64,000 nucleotides of DNA from NCBI GenBank assembly GCA_001829185.1, contig MIAR01000032.1, forward strand, positions 144,133 through 208,132. Direction: 5' to 3'. The notes under the pieces are model-generated. The model was not told the DNA's origin. It was given only the letters and a program-made list of their open reading frames with translations, and did no database searches. Below are positions 1 through 7,198 of the stretch, piece by piece. The position numbers were made by a program, and so were the translations under genes. The DNA comes from Spirochaetes bacterium GWB1_60_80 (GTDB lineage Bacteria; Spirochaetota; Spirochaetia; Treponematales; UBA12059). Each line of letters starts with the position of its first letter. The stretch's first letter is position 1.

Positions 1-364
1 CGAACATCAATATCAGCGATATACCGATCTTCTGCCAGTGCCAGGCGAAGATCCAGGCGGTATTGAAGGCGGCGTTAAGCGAGAAAATGACGGCCTCTGG
101 CGTCGCCCAGCCAGCCTTGGGCGGCCGGCGGAAGGCTGAGCCTAAAAAGGCCGCGCAATAGCCGAGCAGTAACAGGTAAATGACACCCCAGACGGCAAAT
201 GTTATCCCCGCCGGTACGAAGAGATTCGGAATGTTGTCTGACAGCACGCCAGTCGAGATGCCGTTCAGCGGCAGGATATTGGCCAAGGCGTTAACCGTGA
301 CCATTGCTATGAACAGGAGGGCGGCCAGTACGGCCAACCAGCGCAGTTTCAGGGTGTCTTTCAA
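1..364 (-). CDS. TspO/MBR-like (tryptophan-rich sensory) membrane protein, 3' end cut by window
   Basis: The reverse strand is open from a TTG codon at 364 to the window edge, giving about 121 residues. The TTG is preceded by a good Shine-Dalgarno stretch (GGAAAGGAAAA) about 4 nt upstream, whereas the nearby ATG at 367 is followed at once by a stop (ATG-CAT-TGA). The protein starts with a hydrophobic helix, then carries a conserved block reading NILPLNGISTG, then VPAGITFAVWGVIYLLLL, and a Trp-rich part (AWIFAWHW). This pattern is typical of the TspO/MBR-related membrane family, whose members bind porphyrins or act as sensors. At least three membrane segments are visible. The gene is divergent from msrB. 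The family call is from motif memory, not from a search; the exact ligand is unknown. Confidence 0.7.
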   Translation of the reverse strand, partial: MKDTLKLRWLAVLAALLFIAMVTVNALANILPLNGISTGVLSDNIPNLFVPAGITFAVWGVIYLLLLGYCAAFLGSAFRRPPKAGWATPEAVIFSLNAAFNTAWIFAWHWQKIGISLILMF

Positions 365-544
365 TGCATTTTCCTTTCCGTAGATTCATGTTGGCCGGCT
401 TGGCCAGAGTTTTCTATATAATAGTAATTTAATATAAGGGATGAATAGGTTCCGGGCAAGCTAAATGCCGCGCCAAGCTTTTGCGAGAGCTTAATCACTA
501 CCATTTTGGTTTTCTTATGATCGGTAATTCATTATCTTGAATAT

Positions 545-1102
545 ATGAAAACTAATATTTTACTTGTGCTGGTGGCGCTGGCGATTTCAGGCTGCAGCGG
601 CCGCGCGTCGCCCTTGGATCAGGAGGAGCTTGCCATGAAGGAGCCTGTTGTCAATGCGGGAACCGTTTGCTATATCGAGCCGACCGAGGAATTACGGGCT
701 CGTCTCAGCCCGGAAGAGTGGGCCGTGCTGGTGGAGAACGCCACCGAGCCGCCGTTTCAGAACCGCTATTGGAACAACCATGCCGCCGGTATTTATGTCG
801 ACGCCGCAGACGGCACGCCGCTTTTTGCCAGTGTCCATAAATTCGATTCCGGTTCGGGTTGGCCGAGCTTCTGGCAGCCGATCGATGAGGATCGCTTGGT
901 GTTGATCGAGGATACATCCTTTGGCATGACCCGGGTGGAGGTGCGTGCCAGGCGATCCGGCGGCCATCTGGGCCACGTCTTTGACGACGGGCCGGAACCT
1001 ACTGGGCGCCGGTACTGCATCAATTCGGCTGCCCTCCGCTTTATTGCCCGGGAGGATCTGGCCAGTGCCGGTTATGGCGAGTTGTTGGCCATGTTTGATT
1101 GA
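545..1102 (+). CDS. msrB: Peptide methionine-R-sulfoxide reductase, lipoprotein form lacking the zinc cysteines
   Basis: This 185-residue protein begins with a lipoprotein signal peptide whose lipobox ends in SGC (Cys17), so it should be anchored outside the cytoplasmic membrane. The rest is an MsrB domain: EPPFQNRYWNN, then FDSGSGWPSFWQP, then GGHLGHVFDDGP, then RRYCINSAALRF with the catalytic Cys158. MsrB enzymes reduce methionine-R-sulfoxide in proteins. The CxxC position of the zinc-binding form is replaced here (residues about 85-90 read VDAADG), so this belongs to the zinc-free type. The only other cysteine after the lipobox is Cys42, a possible recycling residue by inference. No Shine-Dalgarno sequence precedes the ATG; a TATCTT hexamer lies 6 nt upstream, compatible with a leaderless start. 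Confidence 0.9.
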   Translation: MKTNILLVLVALAISGCSGRASPLDQEELAMKEPVVNAGTVCYIEPTEELRARLSPEEWAVLVENATEPPFQNRYWNNHAAGIYVDAADGTPLFASVHKFDSGSGWPSFWQPIDEDRLVLIEDTSFGMTRVEVRARRSGGHLGHVFDDGPEPTGRRYCINSAALRFIAREDLASAGYGELLAMFD

Positions 1103-1136
1103 CCGATAGCGCGCCGGGTTACTTGGCCGCTCGCGG

Positions 1137-1550
1137 TCAGTCTTCCGGCCGGCCGCGCAGGCTTTTTTTGTCAGCTTGCATTTTTTTGCTGCTTAAGCGC
1201 CGTTCTCGGGCGGCCTTACCCGGTTTGGTGGCCAGCCGCTTCTTGGGCAGGCGTCCGGCCTTGACTATCAGTTCGACGATACGTAACAGCGCCGTCCGAC
1301 GGTTGGCGCCTTGACTGCGTTCTTCGTCCACCGCCACGAACAGGTTGCCATCGGCGTCGATACGTTTGACCAGCTGCCCAATGGCGCGGGCCCGTTCAGC
1401 CTCGGAGAGCCCGGCAATGGCCGCCATCGGCAGGCGGATGCGCACCTTGGTCTCGACCTTGTTGACGTTTTGGCCGCCTGGCCCCCCGGAGCGGGCGAAT
1501 TCAAAGCTGGCGTTGGCTTCTACCGAGGCCGTTACATAATCGATATTCAT
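1137..1550 (-). CDS. arfB: Alternative ribosome-rescue factor ArfB (YaeJ-type peptidyl-tRNA hydrolase)
   Basis: The 137-residue protein has the release-factor GGQ motif in the context RSGGPGGQNVNKVETKV near residue 23. The GGQ loop hydrolyses the ester bond of peptidyl-tRNA on stalled ribosomes. The C-terminal third is a strongly basic tail (KKRLATKPGKAARERR, SSKKMQADKKSLRG) like the ArfB tail that enters the empty mRNA channel of non-stop ribosomes. Its short length, with no codon-recognition domains of RF1/RF2, separates it from true release factors. A GGAG stands 7 nt before the ATG. The gene is convergent with msrB, with 34 bp between the stops. Confidence 0.92.
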   Translation of the reverse strand: MNIDYVTASVEANASFEFARSGGPGGQNVNKVETKVRIRLPMAAIAGLSEAERARAIGQLVKRIDADGNLFVAVDEERSQGANRRTALLRIVELIVKAGRLPKKRLATKPGKAARERRLSSKKMQADKKSLRGRPED

Positions 1551-1644
1551 CCGCGCACTCCAGATATAAAAGCTGTCGACCAGGCGCGTCGGCAGCTTCC
1601 ATTATGCAATCAGCGGCCTTGGCTGCGCAAGGGTTGCGTCGAGA

Positions 1645-3105
1645 TCAATTTTCAATGGCCTTGAGTTCTTCGAACGATAGTTTTTCCTTGCTGCCGATGA
1701 TCTTAAGTACCTGCTTCTCGTTGTAGCCAAGGAAGAGCAGCAAGCCGACCAATAAGCCGACGGCGGCGATGATGGCCGTCAGGCGGACGCCCAGGACGGT
1801 GGTCGGCCGATCTCCCGCCACGGCGTTGACGGTTTGGGCAGCGCCTAGGCCGATGGTCGATACCAGCGGGAAGAGGAAGAGGGTTAGCGATTGGCCCAGT
1901 TTGCTCATGAAGGTGCGCGCCCCGAAGAAGATGGCGGCTTTAAAGTTCCCATTCTGGATGCCCTCGGCGTCGGCGATGTCGGCCACGATGGCATTGGGCA
2001 GGATGCCGAAGACCGCCATCGGGAAGGCGATGATTATCATCACCAGGTATCCTTGCAGTAGCGGGTTGAGCGGCAGGAAGCCCCAGAGTGAGACCAGCAC
2101 TGTGGCCAGGATATAGACCAGGAAGGCGATGATCATCATGCGCTTCTTGCCCAGTTTCTTGGCGATGATGCCGATGGGGATGTAGAACAGGAAACTGCAC
2201 AGGAACATGACCAGTAGCATGGTCGAGGCCACCGCTTCCGGCAGCTTGAGCAGCATGATGACATAGAAACTGATGCCGGTGGACACGAAGGTCACAGCCA
2301 GCCAGTACGATAGGTCGGAGATGGCGAAGACGCGGAAGTTGCGGTTCTTGAAGGCCGAGACCAGGGCCTGGAAGGAGTCTTCCAGAGAGACGTGGGCCTC
2401 GCAGTATTTACGTTCCTGGATGAAGATCACCGGCAAAAGCATCAGTACCAGCGCGACCAGGCCGAAGATGACTAAGGTGATCTGCAGGGCTTGCATGCCG
2501 ATCTCAGGGGTGATAACACCGCCAGCCGCCAAAGTGGTGGCCAGACCATCCTTGATTCCGTACACCTGACTGCCAACCATGAAGCCGAGCGCCCAGGTTA
2601 TCGAGATCATGGTGCTGAGCTGGAGGCGTTCGTCCGGTGCATGGCCCAGTTCGCTCAGCAGCGCGAAGAACGGCGTCACGTAGATGGTCATGAACAGGTA
2701 AAAAAGGATGATAGTGACGAACAGCCAGACGCTGTTAAGAGGACTGGCGCCGGCCACCGGCGGGAAGAAGACCAGGAAGGACAACAGCGAAAAAGGGATG
2801 GCGCCAATTAGTAGGAACTTGCGACGACGGCCAAAGGGTGACCGACTGCGGTCGGACAGGCCGGCGATCAGCGGGTCGGTCACGGCATCGAAAATGCGGC
2901 TGACACCGCCGGCAACGCCGATCAGGCCGGCAGCGGCAATAAAAACCGGGAACATCCGGCCGGAACTTCCGGCTTGGGTGGGTGGGCTGTAAAAGTAGAC
3001 TAACAGGTTAGCGACGCCATAGGAGGCCAGCGACCAGCCGAACTGGCCGAGGGCATACATGATTTTTTTCCACAAGGGCAAGGCCAGGGGGCGGGTGGCT
3101 TCCAT
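1645..3105 (-). CDS. MFS sugar:cation symporter, GPH (glycoside-pentoside-hexuronide) family
   Basis: This 486-residue protein has about twelve hydrophobic segments. Residues about 75-95 show the GPH/MFS loop 2-3 signature (DAVTDPLIAGLSDRSRSPFGRRRKFLLIG), and a second copy-like loop (IGIIAKKLGKKRMMII) lies in the second half. GPH members (MelB, LacS, XylP, GusB families) import glycosides or sugar acids with Na+ or H+. No neighbouring hydrolase indicates the substrate. The start has a clear GGAG site (AGGAGTTATG, then ATG). The C-terminal tail is charged (KEKLSFEELKAIEN). It is transcribed toward arfB, with about 95 bp between the two genes. Confidence 0.85.
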   Translation of the reverse strand: MEATRPLALPLWKKIMYALGQFGWSLASYGVANLLVYFYSPPTQAGSSGRMFPVFIAAAGLIGVAGGVSRIFDAVTDPLIAGLSDRSRSPFGRRRKFLLIGAIPFSLLSFLVFFPPVAGASPLNSVWLFVTIILFYLFMTIYVTPFFALLSELGHAPDERLQLSTMISITWALGFMVGSQVYGIKDGLATTLAAGGVITPEIGMQALQITLVIFGLVALVLMLLPVIFIQERKYCEAHVSLEDSFQALVSAFKNRNFRVFAISDLSYWLAVTFVSTGISFYVIMLLKLPEAVASTMLLVMFLCSFLFYIPIGIIAKKLGKKRMMIIAFLVYILATVLVSLWGFLPLNPLLQGYLVMIIIAFPMAVFGILPNAIVADIADAEGIQNGNFKAAIFFGARTFMSKLGQSLTLFLFPLVSTIGLGAAQTVNAVAGDRPTTVLGVRLTAIIAAVGLLVGLLLFLGYNEKQVLKIIGSKEKLSFEELKAIEN

Positions 3106-3305
3106 TCATAACTCCTGTGTTGGGGTAAACAAGCTGATTCCAGTGTTGGCGTGCATTGTAGACCGTAATGGCCAGCTTGTCCATTTATTATTTTCTGTCT
3201 GGAAGAATTGCTTGGCGACAAGGCGTAAATAATCCGAAGCGGCTGATATTAATTGCCTTTTTCCTATATATTAATTAACTTACAAAAATAAAGGAGCATT
3301 CAACC

Positions 3306-3836
3306 ATGAAAACAAAACAAGGTATTCTGCTGGTATTGAGTTTGTTTCTTGTTGCCGTCAGTCTTTTTGGACAGGATACGCTGACGGTAGTACCCGGCAC
3401 GGTGACGGTGGACGGGGTTCGCGGCACCGGTGAATATACGTATTCGACCAGCCAGAACAACATGGAACTGTGGTTGCGCCGCCTAGACGACAATCGCCTG
3501 GCTTTTTTCTACCAGGTCAAGACGACGGGGTGGATAGCCTTAGGTTTTGGGTCGGTGCGGATGGATAGCGCCCACATCTTGATCGGCTATCAAGCTGCCG
3601 TGACTGTCGCCGATGAGCAGACCGGCGCTGGCAATACCCACAGTCGCGCCACAACTACGGTCTTACAAACGTCGCTAATGCGCGAGGTGGACGGCTATAC
3701 GATTTGGGAAGGAATTATCGACGGCAGCCGGTTTTTAGCTGGACCGAACCTGCAAATGATTATGGCCTATGGGCGGGCTGACAACTTGACCACCCGGCAT
3801 CAGGCCCGGGGCAGCCTGACGGTGACCTTGCGCTGA
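3306..3836 (+). CDS. Secreted DOMON-domain protein
   Basis: This is a 176-residue protein with a Sec signal peptide (MKTKQGILLVLSLFLVAVSLFGQ). It has one beta-sandwich domain resembling DOMON: a VDGVRGTGEYTYST start, a MELWLRRLDDNRLAFFYQVKTTGWIALGFG core (tryptophan followed by ALGFG), and a later DGYTIWEGIIDG segment. DOMON domains bind haem or sugars; the DOMON fold alone does not show which. A strong AAAGGAG site lies before the ATG, downstream of an AT-rich region (3265-3290) likely to hold the promoter. It is followed by a hairpin terminator at 3857-3894. It is a single gene, convergent with the GIN-domain gene. Confidence 0.7.
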   Translation: MKTKQGILLVLSLFLVAVSLFGQDTLTVVPGTVTVDGVRGTGEYTYSTSQNNMELWLRRLDDNRLAFFYQVKTTGWIALGFGSVRMDSAHILIGYQAAVTVADEQTGAGNTHSRATTTVLQTSLMREVDGYTIWEGIIDGSRFLAGPNLQMIMAYGRADNLTTRHQARGSLTVTLR

Positions 3837-3856
3837 ACGAGACTGACAAGACAAAC

Positions 3857-3898
3857 AGCCGGCAACTGGTTCCCGATGGGGTCAGCTGCCGGCTTTAT
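3857..3898. terminator. Hairpin between convergent genes, likely bidirectional terminator
   Basis: An 8-bp perfect stem AGCCGGCA (3857-3864) pairs with TGCCGGCT (3887-3894), with partial inner pairing, followed by TTTAT. It sits between the stops of the convergent DOMON gene and the GIN-domain gene. Confidence 0.75.
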
Positions 3899-3899
3899 C

Positions 3900-4625
3900 T
3901 TAACGGGCGATGATGCTACCCAGTCCGGAAATTTCAACCGAGGGTGTGGCTGATTTTCCATAATAATAGAGATTACCGATACCGCTCATGGTACCAACTA
4001 TGGCGAGGCTGGCACTGACATGACAATGCCCGGTGCCGCTCATAGCCAGCTGGACGGTTTCGGCGGGCAAGTCATTGGCATGGATGGTGCCGGTACCTTC
4101 GGTTAGGATGACAAGATTCCTGGCCTGGCCTTGCAGCGTGCAGTCACCCGTGCCGGAGAGCGAAATCGTCACCTTGTTGTTGGGTACCTGTAGCATGCTG
4201 ATGGAGACGGTACCAGTGCCGGATGAGCTGAGCGAGAAATCGCGGTCTGCCAGGTTCAGCGCCGGAATGGTGACCTGGCCGGTGCCGCTGGACTGGATGT
4301 CGGTGATAGCCGGGCCATAGACGGTAATTTTACTGGCGACGGCGGGTACCATCGAGGTAAACGGCTTCATGCCGATTTCCAGTACACTGCCATCCAGACT
4401 GACTATAATGAGGTCCTGGAGGTTACTGTCGATGCTGATAACGACTTGTCGGGTATCGGACACCACGAATTCCAGGTCGGTGACGCCGCTGATGTCGAGG
4501 GAATCGAAGGCGCCGACCTGGATGGTTTGATCGCTGAGGCTGCCGTTGCCAAAAGCCGGCAGCAGACAGGCTGATAAGCTGGCCACGATAGCGACAGCCA
4601 GCAGAGTTTTGATGAATCTGGTCAT
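3900..4625 (-). CDS. GIN-domain (DUF2807) lipoprotein
   Basis: This 241-residue protein starts at the ATG at 4625, which has an AGGAAG site 5 nt upstream; an in-frame ATG 33 nt further up lacks one. The signal peptide ends in a lipobox (ASLSAC). The mature part is a repetitive beta-structure with SGTG or EGTG turns about every 20 residues (SSGTGQVTI, SSGTGTVSI, LSGTGDCTL, TEGTGTIHA, MSGTGHCHV), typical of the DUF2807 head-GIN domain, often annotated as a putative autotransporter adhesin head. Its molecular role is not established. The upstream region of about 160 bp contains a hairpin (4639-4667). Confidence 0.8.
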   Translation of the reverse strand: MTRFIKTLLAVAIVASLSACLLPAFGNGSLSDQTIQVGAFDSLDISGVTDLEFVVSDTRQVVISIDSNLQDLIIVSLDGSVLEIGMKPFTSMVPAVASKITVYGPAITDIQSSGTGQVTIPALNLADRDFSLSSSGTGTVSISMLQVPNNKVTISLSGTGDCTLQGQARNLVILTEGTGTIHANDLPAETVQLAMSGTGHCHVSASLAIVGTMSGIGNLYYYGKSATPSVEISGLGSIIAR

Positions 4626-4638
4626 GGTTTCTTCCTCA

Positions 4639-4667
4639 ACAAGTCGGCTTGCGCACAACCCCGACTT
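4639..4667 (-). promoter_or_regulatory. Hairpin in the leader of the GIN-domain gene
   Basis: CAAGTCGG (4639-4646) and CCGACTTG (4660-4667) form a perfect 8-bp stem with a 13-nt loop, immediately upstream of the Shine-Dalgarno site of the gene starting at 4625. A TTGACA-like hexamer on the same strand lies at 4758-4763. The hairpin could modulate translation; this is inference from position. Confidence 0.4.
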
Positions 4668-4786
4668 GAAGCGAGTGATGTTCGGCGCTCACGGCACCGG
4701 TCAGGTCGCTCCCGAAGGCGGGCAGCCTGATACTGTCGCTTAAGGTATCGCAGGCTGTGTCAAAAAACAAACAAGTAGTCGCAGTT

Positions 4787-5182
4787 TTAATGACCAGTCT
4801 GGTTCCAGACGAATTTTCGCAGGAACAGCGACCAATGCAGCGCCGGAACGCTTAGCTTGCTGGCCGCTACCAGTAAGCCTTCGTCCAGGCTGACCAGGAG
4901 GGCATGATGCCGGCCCGCCGCCTGCAGGATGGCGCTGTCGTGGCGGTGTTTGCTGGCTGTCGCTGTCAGGTCGCCGTCGGTAGGGGCCTGGACCAGGCGG
5001 CAGAGGCCATCGGCCAGGGCCAGCAGGCGCGCCGCCCTGGTTGGGTCGGGACAGGCTGCCAATTCCGCTCGCTGCACGGGCGTCAGGTAGAGTTGCAGGT
5101 CACGCCGGTTGCTCAGCTCGCCGGCGCTCTCATCGTCGGCCAGCAAGGCGTCCAGGCAGTTACTGTCCAGCATGATCTTCAT
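4787..5182 (-). CDS. Small PIN-fold nuclease-like protein next to trmH-family gene
   Basis: This 131-residue protein shows the four acidic positions of a PIN domain: Asp6 (MLDSNCLD), Glu40 (LTPVQRAELA), Asp82 (HDSAILQAAG) and Asp100 (LVSLDEGLLVAA). PIN domains are metal-dependent ribonucleases, often toxins, but no antitoxin-sized gene lies next to it. Instead it follows the SpoU/TrmH methylase with a 30-bp gap on the same strand, so the two are probably cotranscribed. No clear Shine-Dalgarno site is seen before the ATG at 5182; a start at 5173 (MLDSNC) is possible. The role is unknown; rRNA or translation-linked RNA cleavage is a guess from the neighbour. Confidence 0.65.
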   Translation of the reverse strand: MKIMLDSNCLDALLADDESAGELSNRRDLQLYLTPVQRAELAACPDPTRAARLLALADGLCRLVQAPTDGDLTATASKHRHDSAILQAAGRHHALLVSLDEGLLVAASKLSVPALHWSLFLRKFVWNQTGH

Positions 5183-5212
5183 TATGTATTCTCGGACGCG
5201 CGGCTGCGGCTA

Positions 5213-6196
5213 TCAGTCGCGTGGCGGCTGGCGGGAGGCCGGACCGCGACGTGGCCCCCCGGTTTGGCCAGGCTTGGGGCGGGTGTGGTGGCCACCGACT
5301 GGGCGCGGGCTGCCGCGTCCACTTGGTTTGTCTGGCTTAGCGGGCGATGGCAGTTGGTCGCGGTCGGCTGGTTCCGGTCGCCCCCGCCAGCCAGGGGCTT
5401 GATCCATGCCCTGCAGGCGGTGGCCTGGCGCCAGCTCGTACAGGAAAATGGCGGCGGTTTGCGAAACATTGAGGCTTTCGACTGGGCCGGCGCCGCGGAT
5501 GCGAACCAGTATGTCGCAGGCTGCCCGGGCGTCCATCGACAGGCCTTTTTCCTCGTTGCCGAGAACCAGAAGCAAGGCCTTGCCGGGAGCTTCCGGGCTG
5601 GCTGTTTCCTGGCTGTAGCGCCAGGCAAAATTACGGATGTCGGTGGAGCCGCGGTGGTCGGCGCCGACCGAGGTCAACTGGCCTTTGCACAGCTCGATGA
5701 CGGTGCGGGCTGAGGCGGCGCTGTAGACGGTGATGTGTTCCAGTCCGCCGCGGGCCACCCGGTAGGCGCTGGTGGACAGATGGGCCGCTCCCGCCTGGTC
5801 GCACAGCACCAGGCCATCGTAGCCGAAAAAGGCGGCGCTGCGGGCAATGGAGCCCAGGTTGTGGTCGTCGCCGACCTTGTCTAGCAGGATGATGCGGGCG
5901 CCAGCCGCTGCCCACTGGGCGACGATGGCGGCAGTCACGGCCGGCGCTTCGGCGTCCTCGATCATGGCTACCACGCCCTGGTGGTGTTTGGAGCCGGAAA
6001 GGCGTTCCAACTCGGCCGGCTCGGCGATGCGGTAAAGGCGCTGGTGGTTGGCCAAGAAGGCGCAGAGCGGCCCGAAGGCTGGCGCTTGTTCCTCGGTGAA
6101 AAAGAGGCGCTTGACGGCGTCGGGGCGCTTGTCGCCCAGAGACCGCACGGCCTGGCGGCCGCAGACGGCGGTTTCGCGTTTTCGGTTGGTATTCAC
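5213..6196 (-). CDS. SpoU/TrmH-family RNA 2'-O-methyltransferase with long disordered C-terminal tail
   Basis: This 327-residue protein has an N-terminal substrate-binding region (AVCGRQAVRSLGDKRPDAV, SKHHQGVVAMI) and the three SPOUT knot motifs: NLGSIARSAAFFGYDGL, LLLVLGNEEKGL and VESLNVSQTAAIFLYE. Enzymes of this group methylate ribose 2'-OH in rRNA (RlmB) or tRNA; the specific site cannot be told. Catalysis should end near residue 260; the last 60-70 residues are a Pro, Gly and Arg-rich tail, unusual for the family. The start is a GTG at 6196 with no Shine-Dalgarno. Upstream on this strand TTGCTC, a 17-nt spacer, TATGCT and 6 nt precede the GTG, so a leaderless transcript is likely. The PIN gene follows 30 bp downstream. 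Confidence 0.88.
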   Translation of the reverse strand: MNTNRKRETAVCGRQAVRSLGDKRPDAVKRLFFTEEQAPAFGPLCAFLANHQRLYRIAEPAELERLSGSKHHQGVVAMIEDAEAPAVTAAIVAQWAAAGARIILLDKVGDDHNLGSIARSAAFFGYDGLVLCDQAGAAHLSTSAYRVARGGLEHITVYSAASARTVIELCKGQLTSVGADHRGSTDIRNFAWRYSQETASPEAPGKALLLVLGNEEKGLSMDARAACDILVRIRGAGPVESLNVSQTAAIFLYELAPGHRLQGMDQAPGWRGRPEPADRDQLPSPAKPDKPSGRGSPRPVGGHHTRPKPGQTGGPRRGPASRQPPRD

Positions 6197-6202
6197 GCTA
6201 TG

Positions 6203-6231
6203 AGCATAGCCGCCGGGGCGGGTTTGAGCAA
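6203..6231 (-). promoter_or_regulatory. Predicted leaderless promoter of the TrmH-family gene
   Basis: Reading the minus strand: TTGCTC (6226-6231), a 17-nt spacer, TATGCT (6203-6208), then 6 nt and the GTG start at 6196. No ribosome-binding site fits between the -10 and the start codon. Confidence 0.5.
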
Positions 6232-6283
6232 GCCATCCGGCGCCGAGCGTTAACAGCTAGCCGCGCCTCCTGGCGCTTTTCGT

Positions 6284-6312
6284 TTGGCAGGGACCCTTTT
6301 TTGTGCTAGTCT
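6284..6312 (+). promoter_or_regulatory. Candidate promoter of the metal ABC transporter operon
   Basis: TTGGCA (6284-6289), a 17-nt spacer and TAGTCT (6307-6312). The -35 is a 5/6 match and the -10 is weak. It lies just ahead of the AGGAGG site of the micro-ORF at 6331. No obvious Zur or MntR palindrome was seen here. Confidence 0.4.
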
Positions 6313-6330
6313 GGCAGCAGGAGGCCCGCC

Positions 6331-6423
6331 GTGGCGCTGTTCGGGTTTTTCGGGTTGGCTTTTACCTGGCTTTTTAGCCTGATCAAGTTCCTGGTTGTAT
6401 TGAACACCAGCGGCTTTTTTTGA
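6331..6423 (+). CDS. Candidate 30-residue membrane micropeptide ahead of the metal transporter
   Basis: A GTG at 6331 is preceded by a perfect AGGAGG with a 6-nt gap, a stronger ribosome site than many genes in this window have. It opens a 30-codon frame ending in TGA at 6421-6423. The peptide is almost wholly hydrophobic with one lysine (starts VALFGFFGLAF, then TWLFSLIKFLVVL, ends NTSGFF) and would make one membrane helix. The stop lies 13 nt before the ATG of the ATPase gene, which itself has no good Shine-Dalgarno, so translation of the two could be coupled. Function is unknown: a small transporter subunit or regulator, or a leader peptide. Confirmation needs conservation. Confidence 0.45.
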   Translation: MALFGFFGLAFTWLFSLIKFLVVLNTSGFF

Positions 6424-6436
6424 TCGGCTGAACCTC

Positions 6437-7198
6437 ATGGACGTGAATTCTGTCGCTGCGCCGGGCGCAGTAATCAGCCTGAGCGAGCTCTGCGCCAACT
6501 ATGGCCGGCAGATAGTGCTGAAAAATCTGAGCCTGACTGTGTCCTCTGGCGACTTGGTTGGCCTGGTCGGTCCCAACGGCAGTGGCAAGACCACCTTGCT
6601 CAAGGTGTTGCTTGGTCTATTGCCGGTCGTTGGCGGCGCGGGGACGGTGCTGGGGCAGGACTTGTCCGGGCGACCAGGCGGCCACGCCGTGCGCCGCTTG
6701 CGCCGGCGCATTGCCTGGTTGCCACAGGCTTCGGCCACACCGAGCTTGCCGGTAAGCGTGGCCGAACTGGTGCTGCTCGGCCGCTGGGGGCGATCGTTCG
6801 GTTGGTTGCGCCGCCCGGACGCTACGGATCGGCGGCTCGTCGCCGAGGCCCTGGAGACGGTCGGCTTGGCTGACCTGGCTGGGCGGCAGTTTGCCAGCCT
6901 GTCCGGCGGCCAGCTCCAACGCGCCTTGCTGGCCCGCTGCCTGGTCCGCCAGCCGGAGCTGTTGCTGATGGACGAGCCCGCCACCTGGTTGGACCGCGAG
7001 GCCAAGGCGGAGCTGCTACGGGAAGTGATTAGCGCGCACAGCCGCCTGGGCATCACTATGTTGATCGTTAGCCATGAGGCTTTACCCGGGCGGGCCTTCG
7101 ATCGCATCGTGCGCTTGGCGGCGCCGGTTAACCCGGTCCGGGCTGCCGGACCTGATCGGCTGGCGGGACCCGCAGCTGGCGGAGACCACGATGGCTGA
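6437..7198 (+). CDS. Metal (Zn/Mn-type) ABC transporter ATP-binding protein
   Basis: This 253-residue ATPase has Walker A GPNGSGKTT (about residue 46), a Q-loop segment (AWLPQ), the signature LSGGQLQRALLAR, Walker B LLLMDEPATWLD and an H-loop His in IVSHE. Together with the following permease and binding protein it forms a cluster-9 type metal uptake system (ZnuC/MntB-like). The last 25 residues are Ala, Gly and Pro-rich and not part of the ATPase fold. Its stop overlaps the start of the permease by 8 nt. The metal cannot be inferred from this subunit. Confidence 0.9.
   Translation: MDVNSVAAPGAVISLSELCANYGRQIVLKNLSLTVSSGDLVGLVGPNGSGKTTLLKVLLGLLPVVGGAGTVLGQDLSGRPGGHAVRRLRRRIAWLPQASATPSLPVSVAELVLLGRWGRSFGWLRRPDATDRRLVAEALETVGLADLAGRQFASLSGGQLQRALLARCLVRQPELLLMDEPATWLDREAKAELLREVISAHSRLGITMLIVSHEALPGRAFDRIVRLAAPVNPVRAAGPDRLAGPAAGGDHDG

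Noticed and set aside
4787-5182. PIN protein as a VapC toxin of a toxin-antitoxin pair
   Set aside because: No small antitoxin-like gene lies immediately upstream or downstream; the upstream neighbour is the methylase.
4904-5713. 269-codon plus-strand frame across the PIN and TrmH-family genes
   Set aside because: It spans two convincing minus-strand genes and has low-complexity composition with no motif.
6250-6498. 82-codon minus-strand frame over the micro-ORF and ATPase start
   Set aside because: Basic low-complexity sequence without a ribosome site, antisense to a supported gene start.
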